From Rhizobium sp. Q54 (GTDB taxonomy: Bacteria; Pseudomonadota; Alphaproteobacteria; Rhizobiales; Beijerinckiaceae): DNA of 22,261 nucleotides. Positions 15,959-22,261 of the stretch are shown here, in pieces. Position numbers and translations under genes: made by a program. Below the pieces are notes generated by a model, which was not told the origin of the DNA, searched no databases, and saw nothing but the letters and a program-made list of their open reading frames with translations. Each line of letters begins with the position of its first letter. The first letter of the stretch is position 1. The DNA lies in contig CAMDKB010000016.1 in the NCBI GenBank assembly GCA_945901195.1, positions 1 to 22,261 of the forward strand, given 5' to 3'.

Positions 15959-17272
15959 ATGCAAACTACTTTCGCGCCCGAAAAACTTGCTGATCCGCAG
16001 ATCGCCGCCTCCGAAAAAATATTGCGCACCTGTGTGCATTGCGGCTTCTGCACGGCGACCTGCCCGACCTATCTGCTGATGGGCGATGAACTGGATTCGC
16101 CGCGCGGGCGCATTTATCTCATCAAGGACATGCTTGAGAATGAAAAGCCGGCAACAGAGCAGGTTGTAAAACACGTCGACCGCTGTCTTTCCTGCCTTTC
16201 CTGCATGACGACTTGTCCGTCCGGTGTGCATTACCAGCATCTGGTCGATCATGCGCGCGCTTACATCGAAGAGACATACAAGCGCCCGTTGGGCGACAGG
16301 CTTCTGCGCGCTTTGCTGGCAAATATTTTGCCCAATCGAAATCTGTTCCGGCTCGCCCTGATTGGCGCATGGTTCGCCAAACCTTTATTGCCGCTGCTGG
16401 CGCGTATTCCATTCATGGGCAGCAGACTTGCTGCGATGGTGGCGCTTGCGCCTTCAACCGCGCCTTTGCGTTCCATCGAAACTGAAGTCTTCGATACACC
16501 AAAGTCCGGCAAGCGCGTCGTCGTCATGGAAGGCTGTGCGCAGCCGGTCTTGCAGCCATCTATTAACGCAGCAACGCGCCGTCTGCTCGCCCGTGCTGGA
16601 GTGGAAACCATTGCGGCGGAGGGCGAAGGATGTTGCGGTGCGCTTGTCCATCACATGGGTCGCGAGCATGACGCGCTGGCATTCGCCCGGCGCAACATTG
16701 ACGCCTGGACTGCCGAAATCGAGGGCAGGGGGCTCGACGCCATACTCATCACGGCCTCTGGTTGCGGCACGAGCGTGAAGGATTATGGCTACATGCTGCG
16801 TAATGATCCAGCCTACGCGCAGAAGGCAGCCCGCGTTTCGTCGATCACGAAAGACATCAGCGAATATGTGACTGCGCTTGATCTTGGCGCCGTAGCGCAG
16901 CGGAAGCAACTCGTTATCGCCTATCATTCGGCCTGTTCAATGCAGCATGGGCAGCAGATTCGTGATGAACCCAAGCTCATGCTTCGCGACGCCGGGTTCA
17001 CCGTGAGAGACGTACCCGAAGGTCATATCTGCTGCGGGTCTGCCGGTACTTACAACATTCTCCAGCCGGAGATTGCGAGCCGCTTGCGCGCGCGCAAGGT
17101 CCTAAATATCGAACGCGTAAAACCCGACATCATCGCAACCGGGAACATCGGCTGCATCACGCAGATCGCTGGAGGGACGCAAATTCCCATTGTCCACACA
17201 ATCGAGCTTGTTGATTGGGCGCGTGGCGGACCAATGCCTCCTGCACTGGAAGCCAGAGGATTTACCCGCTAA
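15959..17272 (+). CDS. glcF: Glycolate oxidase iron-sulfur subunit GlcF
   Basis: This 437-residue subunit carries electrons from the flavin subunits GlcD/GlcE to the membrane quinone pool. It has two ferredoxin-type motifs near the N-terminus, C25-x2-C-x2-C-x3-C35-P and C76-x2-C-x2-C-x3-C86-P, and two CCG motifs, GEGCCGALVHHMG and GHICCGSAGTYN, as expected for GlcF. The ATG at 15959 lies 27 bases after glcE, with AGAGAAA as a weak ribosome-binding site. The acetyltransferase gene begins 49 bases later with no visible terminator, so it may be read through from glcDEF. Confidence 0.96.
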   Translation: MQTTFAPEKLADPQIAASEKILRTCVHCGFCTATCPTYLLMGDELDSPRGRIYLIKDMLENEKPATEQVVKHVDRCLSCLSCMTTCPSGVHYQHLVDHARAYIEETYKRPLGDRLLRALLANILPNRNLFRLALIGAWFAKPLLPLLARIPFMGSRLAAMVALAPSTAPLRSIETEVFDTPKSGKRVVVMEGCAQPVLQPSINAATRRLLARAGVETIAAEGEGCCGALVHHMGREHDALAFARRNIDAWTAEIEGRGLDAILITASGCGTSVKDYGYMLRNDPAYAQKAARVSSITKDISEYVTALDLGAVAQRKQLVIAYHSACSMQHGQQIRDEPKLMLRDAGFTVRDVPEGHICCGSAGTYNILQPEIASRLRARKVLNIERVKPDIIATGNIGCITQIAGGTQIPIVHTIELVDWARGGPMPPALEARGFTR

Positions 17273-17321
17273 TTTGTATGTGCTCCATGATCGGGCTTCG
17301 CGTGAAAATGGCGGGATGAAT

Positions 17322-18326
17322 ATGGCGAAGAAAACCACCACGGCTAAAAAGGCCACCAAAAAAGCCGCGAAAAAGATAGGTTCAAAAAAGGCGGCTGCCA
17401 GTGCGGCAATCAAAAAGACTGCCGGGAAAGGCGCGAAGATAGCGGCCAAGAAAGCTTCAAAGCGAGCGGCCAAGAAGGCGCCCAAAAAAGCGCCCAAAAA
17501 ATCAATTTCGAACGTTTCCTCAAAGAATTTGCGCGGAGCGGAGTTGGGTTCAAAATCGGCCGCGAAAAGCCCGATCAAAAGCCTCACCGTATCAGCCTTG
17601 GTTACGCCAGCTGCTGGGACCCGGCGTCAGCCGCCTTCGGTGAGACAGCAAACAACAAGGCCTGCCGCGCGCAAGACCGCACGCAGCCGCCTTGCCGAAA
17701 GGCATGAACCAGTCCGGCCTTCGCGGAAAACCGCGTCGCGCACCTCGATTGCAAGCGGGCCTGCTGGCCTGCGCAAACGAGGAAAGGCTACGGCGGCGAT
17801 CGCCGACGCGTTTCATCCCGCTGATGTTCGCTTCCGCCAGGCAGAGCGGCAGGATTGGCCGGGGATCCGGCGTTTGTTGATTGACGCGTTCGGGCGGGAA
17901 AATGAAAGTGATCTGGTCGAGCGTCTGCGCGCCAGCCGGAATATAGCGGGCGAATATATCGCTGTTCTCGCTGGCCGCCCCGCCGCCTATGTCGCGTTCA
18001 CGGGACTTTCGGTCAGCCTGGATCAAAAACCGCTGCGGGCAGTTGGCCTAGCGCCACTCGCAGTCGCGAGCGAACTGGAGGGAAAAGGCCTCGGCCTTCG
18101 GATCATGCGTTTTGGTCTCGAAAGCATGCGTGGCCTTGGCTATTCGGCCATCTTTGTTCTCGGCGACCCGGCCTACTATGGCCGCATGGGATTTTCGGAG
18201 AAAATCGCGGCGCGCTTTCGCTCGCCAGGGCCCGGCGGACATTATCTCGCCCTTGAATTTGAGCCAGGCGCATTGCGCGGGGAACACGGCCAAAGCGACT
18301 GGCCTGAAGCGTTTTCGGCACTTTGA
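17322..18326 (+). CDS. GNAT N-acetyltransferase with histone H1-like Lys/Ala-rich N-terminal region
   Basis: This 334-residue protein joins two unlike parts in one uninterrupted frame. Residues 1 to about 62 are Lys/Ala-rich with AKK and KAPKK units, resembling bacterial histone-H1-like proteins. Residues about 63-165 are a basic linker rich in Arg, Ser and Pro. Residues about 168-334 are a GNAT acetyltransferase of the YhbS-like type, with IRRLLIDAFGRENESDLVERLR, the acetyl-CoA loop EGKGLG near 253-258 and FVLGDPAYYGRMGFSEK. The basic part would bind nucleic acid nonspecifically, and the acceptor is unknown. I chose the ATG at 17322, with GGCGGG upstream; ATG 17316 is an alternative. The open frame to 17190 overlaps glcF and is discarded. 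Confidence 0.85.
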   Translation: MAKKTTTAKKATKKAAKKIGSKKAAASAAIKKTAGKGAKIAAKKASKRAAKKAPKKAPKKSISNVSSKNLRGAELGSKSAAKSPIKSLTVSALVTPAAGTRRQPPSVRQQTTRPAARKTARSRLAERHEPVRPSRKTASRTSIASGPAGLRKRGKATAAIADAFHPADVRFRQAERQDWPGIRRLLIDAFGRENESDLVERLRASRNIAGEYIAVLAGRPAAYVAFTGLSVSLDQKPLRAVGLAPLAVASELEGKGLGLRIMRFGLESMRGLGYSAIFVLGDPAYYGRMGFSEKIAARFRSPGPGGHYLALEFEPGALRGEHGQSDWPEAFSAL

Positions 18327-18530
18327 GCTGTTTTTTTCAGAATACGCACGAAGAGCCCGACATCCGCGTCGCTGAAAAATGTAACAGTTTTGCAACAGTG
18401 ACTGGCATTGTTTTTACCGCTCCCCGAATAGCCTAAAAAATCATCAATTGCCTAAGACTTTTTCTTGCCTGGCACAGGTCATCTTTGCAAATTGCCGTTG
18501 ATACCCACGATGGGGCAATGGAGTCGGACA

Positions 18531-19400
18531 ATGAAGAAAATTCTGGTTGGTGTGATGACCGCAGTGTTGTCATCAAGTGCAGCATTTGCAGCAGATCTTG
18601 GCGCCCCCGCGCCAGCTCCAGTGGCGCCAGTGGTTGGCCCGTGGGATTTTGCTCTTGGAGCCGGTGCTACCACCAACTATCTTTTTCGTGGCATCAGCCA
18701 GTCGAACAACAGGCCCAGCGTCAACGCCAGCTTTGAGCTTCGCTATAACGTGAATTCTGTTTGGCAGCTTTACGCGGGTGCAGCCGGCGCAAGCATCAAG
18801 CTGACTAACCAGGACACCAGTTCGCCTTCAGTTGAACTCGACGTGTTCGGCGGATTGCGGGCCACTTTCGGTAATTTCACGGCTGATGTCGGCGCCATCG
18901 CCTATACTTATCATGGCCGTGGTGTCATTCCGGTGGTTCCTGCGCCGATTTTCCCGACTAACCCGACCTTCGTCGAAGTCTACGCCAAGCTCGGCTATAA
19001 GGTCACCGATTGGCTGAATCTTGGGGCAAACGCCTATTACAGCCCGAACTTCCTGAACACTGGCGCGGCTGCGACATATCTGTCGGGAACAGCCAAGGCA
19101 ACCCTCCCCTACGACTTCGCCTTGTCCGGCGAATTTGGACGTCAGATATTCCACGGCGCCAACGACCTCGTTCACGGTGGGCCGTTGCTGAAGCAGGCAA
19201 ACTACAATTATTGGAATGCCGGCCTTTCTTACACGTTCAAGTTTGCCACGCTGGACCTTCGCTACCATGGCACCAGCCTGAACAAGTTCAGCTGTGCGAC
19301 GATCACCGGCCCGACCAATTTCACTGGCGGATCGAAGTATTGCGGCTCGACTTTCGTAGCATCGTTGAATTTCGCGCTTGAAGGCAAGGACCTCAAGTAA
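18531..19400 (+). CDS. TorF-family putative outer-membrane porin
   Basis: This 289-residue protein is a predicted outer-membrane beta-barrel of the proteobacterial TorF/gcw_chp (TIGR02001) family. A signal peptide is clear: MKKILVGVMTAVLSSSAAFA, then ADLGAP as the likely mature start. YLFRGISQSNNRPSVNASFE near the mature N-terminus is the family signature. The rest alternates short hydrophobic and polar strands (for example YAKLGYKVTDWLNLGANAYY and WNAGLSYTFKFATLDLRYHG), as expected for a barrel. The substrate is unknown. I chose the ATG at 18531, with GGAG about 9 bases upstream, over an earlier in-frame start at 18465 that would spoil the signal peptide. It is followed by a strong terminator at 19448-19480. 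The 204-base gap upstream shows no promoter I can call firmly. Confidence 0.9.
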   Translation: MKKILVGVMTAVLSSSAAFAADLGAPAPAPVAPVVGPWDFALGAGATTNYLFRGISQSNNRPSVNASFELRYNVNSVWQLYAGAAGASIKLTNQDTSSPSVELDVFGGLRATFGNFTADVGAIAYTYHGRGVIPVVPAPIFPTNPTFVEVYAKLGYKVTDWLNLGANAYYSPNFLNTGAAATYLSGTAKATLPYDFALSGEFGRQIFHGANDLVHGGPLLKQANYNYWNAGLSYTFKFATLDLRYHGTSLNKFSCATITGPTNFTGGSKYCGSTFVASLNFALEGKDLK

Positions 19401-19447
19401 AGGGTCCGGGGTCGGCGCACCTCCTGCCTGACTCTGCCTATAGAAAG

Positions 19448-19480
19448 ACGCCCGCGTCCTGCAGGCGGGCGTTTTTATTT
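19448..19480 (+). terminator. Rho-independent terminator of the porin gene
   Basis: ACGCCCGC (19448-19455) and GCGGGCGT (19465-19472) form a perfect 8-base GC-rich stem around a 9-base loop, followed by the T-rich tail TTTTATTT. It lies 48 bases after the porin stop and 110 bases before the DUF2076 start, so the two genes are separate units. Confidence 0.88.
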
Positions 19481-19588
19481 GAATTGTTAGCTATTGTGCG
19501 AAAACGCACAGCGTTGCCTCTTCCTTCTGTCGCAAAGAGCTCCCATATTCGCAGCGCGGAGTTTTTCCGCTACCAGAGGGAGAACAGC

Positions 19589-20410
19589 ATGACCCCCGAA
19601 GAACGCCAGTTGCTCGGAGGCCTATTTGACAGGATTCGCGTAGCCGCTCAGGGACAGGAGCAACGCGATGTGGAAGCGGAAGCTTTCATCAATAATGCCA
19701 TCAAGGCGCAGCCTTATGCGCCCTATCTGATGGCTCAGACCGTAATCGTCCAGGAAGAGACGATGAAGGGAGCCGTTCAAAAGATTGAGGAATTGGAAGC
19801 GAAGGTTCGTGAGCTTGAAGCTCGTTCGCCTGTGCCTCAATCAGGTGGTTTTCTCGGCGCGATCGGCCGGTCTGTGTTTGGCAGCGGCGACGCCGCGCGC
19901 CAACCCGGTCCGCCGCCTGCCACGCCCGGCCCCTGGACGCGGAGCGGTGTCCCCTCAACGTCTGGCATCAACGTCCCGCCGCCTCCGCAGCAGCAGTATG
20001 GACAACCCATGGGGCAGCCTATGCAGCAACAACCTGGAGGCCAGCCCGGTCAATGGCAGCAACCGCAGCAAGCGGCAGGCGGCTCCTCCTTTCTGAAAGG
20101 CGCGCTTGGCGCTGCCGCCGGTGTAGCCGGCGGTATGCTTCTGGCAAACGCCGTCGGCGGCATGTTCCGCGGAGGGGGCGATTCAGGCCAACACGGCTCA
20201 AGCGGGATGGTGAACCTTGACAAGCCTGGCTCGGGCAACGAATCGAAGCAGGCGGGCAATGACAGCTGGAGTAACAGCAGTCCTGCCAGCGGCGACGAAT
20301 GGAGTTCCGGTTCAAGCGGTGGCGATGGCTGGGATAATTCTTCCAGCGCCAGCGGCGATGAATGGGATAGCGGCGATTCGGATGGCGGTGACAGCGGCGG
20401 CGACGAATAA
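19589..20410 (+). CDS. DUF2076 domain-containing protein
   Basis: This 273-residue protein starts MTPEERQLLGGLFDRI, the DUF2076 signature (function unknown). A coiled-coil segment with IEELEAKVRELEAR follows near residues 67-80. A Pro/Gln-rich stretch (about 105-165) is then followed by a glycine/alanine-rich hydrophobic segment, GALGAAAGVAGGMLLANAVG (about 171-190), that could cross or line a membrane. The C-terminus (about 225-273) is acidic and rich in Ser, Gly, Asp and Trp, with a tandem repeat. The ATG at 19589 has GAGGGAG 8 bases upstream. It sits alone between the porin terminator and the convergent second L,D-transpeptidase. Confidence 0.85.
   Translation: MTPEERQLLGGLFDRIRVAAQGQEQRDVEAEAFINNAIKAQPYAPYLMAQTVIVQEETMKGAVQKIEELEAKVRELEARSPVPQSGGFLGAIGRSVFGSGDAARQPGPPPATPGPWTRSGVPSTSGINVPPPPQQQYGQPMGQPMQQQPGGQPGQWQQPQQAAGGSSFLKGALGAAAGVAGGMLLANAVGGMFRGGGDSGQHGSSGMVNLDKPGSGNESKQAGNDSWSNSSPASGDEWSSGSSGGDGWDNSSSASGDEWDSGDSDGGDSGGDE
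20267..20392 (+). repeat. Two tandem 63-base units in the DUF2076 gene
   Basis: Units 20267-20329 and 20330-20392 encode aligned 21-residue repeats. Both contain ASGDEW, and they match at W1, N3, S4, S5, A7, S8, G9, D10, E11, W12, S14 and G15. The second unit is more acidic. The DNA copies have diverged, so this is an established protein repeat rather than a recent slippage event. Confidence 0.75.
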
Positions 20411-20444
20411 ACCTCTGTTCCGGAATTCATGACAAAAACGAAAG

Positions 20445-20475
20445 AAAGCTGCCATGCTTTGAGCGTGGCAGCTTT
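20445..20475. terminator. Bidirectional terminator hairpin between DUF2076 and L,D-transpeptidase genes
   Basis: AAAGCTGCCATGC (20445-20457) and GCGTGGCAGCTTT (20463-20475) form a 13-base stem with a single G-T mismatch and a 5-base loop. On the minus strand it is followed by a T-rich stretch (CTTTCGTTTTTG); on the plus strand the T run is limited to the stem end. It suits the convergent ends at 20410 and 20544. Confidence 0.8.
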
Positions 20476-20543
20476 CCCTCCTGTCCGCTCTTTGCGAGCC
20501 TCCCCAACCGGGCCAGCGGCCGGGGTATTCAAAATTTGACCTG

Positions 20544-21446
20544 CTATCTGACGATAACTTTCGAGCCGACCCTCACCCGGTTATAGAGATCGACGACGTC
20601 GTCGTTCATCATGCGAATGCAGCCGGACGAAACGTTTTGCCCGATCGTGTGCGGCTCGTTGGTGCCGTGAATCCGGTAGAGCGATGAGCCCAGATACATG
20701 GCGCGCGCGCCGAGTGGGTTGTCCGGTCCCCCCTCCATGAATGCGGGCAGATCGGGTCGCCGTTTCAGCATCTCCGGCGGTGGACGCCAGTCAGGCCATT
20801 CCGCTTTGCGAGTTATGGATTTTACACCAGCCCATTCAAAGCCCGGACGCCCGACGCCGATGCCGTAGCGCGTTGCGCGACCGGCTCCCGTCACTAGATA
20901 GAGAAAACGATTGGGCGTATCGACAATGATTGTGCCGGCAGAATGTCCGCCCTCATACGCCACATCCTGACGCATATATTGCGGGTCTATCGATCTGTTC
21001 AGGCTGGGCCCGGCAGAAGGCAGCGAGGCATAGGCCGGGCCACGTTGGTGCGTCTGAACCTGAACCGCAGGTATGCCTTGCGCCCGCATCGCAGGTTGAG
21101 GCTGACGCGCCTGATGCGCTTCGGGCGGGCGATTGTAAATCACTGAACGTGGCGGAGCGGGTGTGTTCGAACCCGTCATCAGCATCTCAATAAAGCCACC
21201 GCCGTATTGACTTTGCCCGCCTCTGGTCCCCGGCACGAATGCTGGCTCTCCGGGCGTCCGCAGAGGCGCTGCAACATGCTGCGGGGCGGTGCGCTGAGAA
21301 TAGCGGGCTTGAGCGGGTTGTGCTGACTGCATGTCGGGACCAATGCCTGGAATGACAAGCGGGTTGGCGCCAGCCGCCATGCTTCCTGTGGCGGCCGCGC
21401 ATGCACTGGTCAACGCAATAAGTGATACGAACGCATGGCACTTCAT
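20544..21446 (-). CDS. L,D-transpeptidase (ErfK/YbiS/YkuD type), exported
   Basis: This 300-residue exported enzyme has a hydrophobic N-terminus (about 1-26), a Pro/Gln/Ala-rich linker (to about 160) and a YkuD catalytic domain (about 170-300). The signature H260-GTNEPHTIGQNVSSG-C276-IRM is intact, and GPDNPLGARAMYL is also typical. It would crosslink peptidoglycan or attach an outer-membrane protein to it. A cysteine at 16 in LTSAC does not make a good lipobox, so a soluble periplasmic form is more likely. I chose the ATG at 21446, with CAGGA 5 bases upstream, over the start at 21488. It is unlike the larger YcbB-like enzyme at 3994-5373. Confidence 0.93.
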   Translation of the reverse strand: MKCHAFVSLIALTSACAAATGSMAAGANPLVIPGIGPDMQSAQPAQARYSQRTAPQHVAAPLRTPGEPAFVPGTRGGQSQYGGGFIEMLMTGSNTPAPPRSVIYNRPPEAHQARQPQPAMRAQGIPAVQVQTHQRGPAYASLPSAGPSLNRSIDPQYMRQDVAYEGGHSAGTIIVDTPNRFLYLVTGAGRATRYGIGVGRPGFEWAGVKSITRKAEWPDWRPPPEMLKRRPDLPAFMEGGPDNPLGARAMYLGSSLYRIHGTNEPHTIGQNVSSGCIRMMNDDVVDLYNRVRVGSKVIVR

Positions 21447-21690
21447 CGCAGTCCTGCTCCGTGGACGTGTGACTTCCAGGCGCTCCATTGAACCCGGAAA
21501 ACCCTCCAGTGCTTTTCTTCGCTCCAGAAGACCCGCACCGATTGGATGAAGACATCGTAGCGCAAAAAATCATAAAGTAGAGCGAGAACCTGTTTGATGA
21601 TTAGTTGATTGTTAAAAGCGCATTCTAATTGATTAATTCAGTAAATATTAGGGTTAGCAGCGCTGCAATATTCAAGGTTAAGAATTGGCT
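21447..21690. other. AT-richer noncoding gap between flippase-like and L,D-transpeptidase genes
   Basis: These 244 bases hold no supported gene and, from about 21555 to 21690, are clearly richer in A and T than the rest of the window. There is a perfect palindrome GCAGCGCTGC at 21657-21666 flanked by AATATT on both sides (21645-21650 and 21667-21672). A possible minus-strand -10 (TATGAT near 21570) lacks a matching -35. The gap presumably holds the promoter of the transpeptidase gene and the end of the flippase transcript. Confidence 0.5.
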
Positions 21691-22261
21691 CTACGGGTTG
21701 GGTTTGCGCGCGCGCCAGCCGTTCACAACACCCATTATCGCTGTGCGCAAGCCCGCAATATTGAATGCCAGCGCCATCCCGCCGTAAATGACGCCGCCTG
21801 CAAATACCTGCAAGGCGCAAGTCAACAGGCCCGGAGACATATTACGTAACGGCAGCACGGCGGCGTACATCAAACCGGTTGCAATCAGTGTCAGCGCCAT
21901 ATCTTTCACGCGTGGCCATCTGGCATCGCCGAATGCAGCGAAAACGATCAGCACAATCATTGCTGTTACGAATGCACCCGTCTGCGCCAAAGCAATGTTG
22001 CTGGCGTCAGACGAACTTGGCGCATCAAGAACCAGCCACACATTGGCGGCGCAGGCGGCTATGGCAGCAGCAATCAGGGGTAGCGTGCGTTTCCTGATCT
22101 GAAAAAATGCGTTGATTGCATAGTTCATGAAGCCGAAACACAGAAGGCCCGGCAGCAGCAAGGTCAGGTAATGACCAAACGGTCCGCGAAAGGCGACCGG
22201 CACGATAAGCGCCTCGATCGATGGCAATATCAGCCAGAGACCCGCAGCCGCCGGCAGAAGA
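21691..22261 (-). CDS. Polysaccharide/lipid flippase-like membrane protein, C-terminal part (5' end outside window)
   Basis: The frame is open from the window edge down to the TAG at 21691, giving about 190 residues of the C-terminus. It is strongly hydrophobic, with about five membrane segments, for example LTLLLPGLLCFGFMNYAINA, LPLIAAAIAACAANVWLVLD and LLTCALQVFAGGVIYGGMAL. The segment LPAAAGLWLILPSIEALIVP at the window edge, then PVAFRG and FFQIRKRT, resembles the second half of Wzx/MurJ-like oligosaccharide flippases. An apparent TTG start at 22227 is internal. The short basic tail (WRARKPNP) is cytoplasmic-like. The family call is from general pattern only. Confidence 0.7.
   Translation of the reverse strand, partial: LLPAAAGLWLILPSIEALIVPVAFRGPFGHYLTLLLPGLLCFGFMNYAINAFFQIRKRTLPLIAAAIAACAANVWLVLDAPSSSDASNIALAQTGAFVTAMIVLIVFAAFGDARWPRVKDMALTLIATGLMYAAVLPLRNMSPGLLTCALQVFAGGVIYGGMALAFNIAGLRTAIMGVVNGWRARKPNP

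Noticed and set aside
17190..17321. Upstream in-frame extension of the acetyltransferase into glcF
   Set aside because: It overlaps the end of glcF and does not look like part of the Lys-rich domain, which starts at the MAKK at 17322.
17322..17500. A separate small histone-like gene followed by a distinct GNAT gene
   Set aside because: There is no stop codon between the parts and no good internal start with a ribosome-binding site just before the GNAT domain, so a fusion is the simpler reading.
18327..18530. Possible porin promoter and a T-run terminator after the acetyltransferase stop
   Set aside because: A T7 run follows GAGCTG but no stable stem precedes it, and the candidate -35/-10 pairs match the consensus poorly, so neither was listed.
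1..22261. CRISPR arrays, insertion sequences, prophage, tRNA or attachment sites
   Set aside because: No spaced direct repeats, transposase or integrase motifs, terminal inverted repeats or tRNA-like cloverleaf were seen when reading the window on both strands.

Overview
The window looks like a chromosomal segment of an alphaproteobacterium. The signs are moderately high GC, dense short-spaced operons with ATGA/GTGA start-stop overlaps, a split glycine-cleavage P-protein (GcvPA + GcvPB), a TorF-type porin, a DUF2076 protein, two YkuD L,D-transpeptidases and a histone-H1-like Lys/Ala-rich tail. The order or genus cannot be fixed from the sequence alone. I see no tRNA, rRNA, insertion sequence, phage gene or CRISPR array. 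No stretch longer than about 250 bases lacks a gene.

Layout: (1) 1-3385, plus strand: the end of the glycine cleavage operon, gcvT (last codons only), gcvH, gcvPA, gcvPB. (2) 3366-5373, minus strand: a YcbB-like L,D-transpeptidase followed 4 bases later by a conserved 207-residue protein of unknown function that runs 20 bases into the end of gcvPB; a good sigma70-type promoter lies at 5396-5424. (3) 5443-10486, minus strand: an L-lactate utilisation operon, lutA, then a fused membrane/spermidine-synthase-like protein, then lutB and lutC. (4) 10661-11665, minus strand: a metal-dependent amidohydrolase/decarboxylase, divergent from (5) 11827-13116, plus strand, a TTC38-like tetratricopeptide protein. 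(6) 13320-17272, plus strand: glcD-glcE-glcF, the three-subunit glycolate (or D-lactate) oxidase, followed by a GNAT acetyltransferase with a long histone-H1-like N-terminal region. (7) 18531-20410, plus strand: a TorF-family porin with a strong terminator, then a DUF2076 protein with a repetitive acidic C-terminus. (8) 20544-21446, minus strand: a second, ErfK/YbiS-type L,D-transpeptidase. (9) 21691-22261, minus strand: the C-terminal part of a polytopic membrane protein resembling polysaccharide flippases, cut by the window edge.

A metabolic theme runs through the window. GlcDEF oxidises glycolate to glyoxylate, LutABC oxidises L-lactate to pyruvate, and the glycine cleavage system breaks down the glycine that transamination of glyoxylate can give. 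These three sets would together feed two- and three-carbon hydroxyacids into central metabolism. The second theme is the cell envelope: two L,D-transpeptidases, a porin and a flippase-like protein. The most unusual items are the histone-H1-like/GNAT fusion, the membrane spermidine-synthase-like gene placed inside the lut operon, and two related GGCGCA/TGCGCC palindromes in the amidohydrolase/TPR divergent promoter region. Nothing here is a clear new defence or mobile system.
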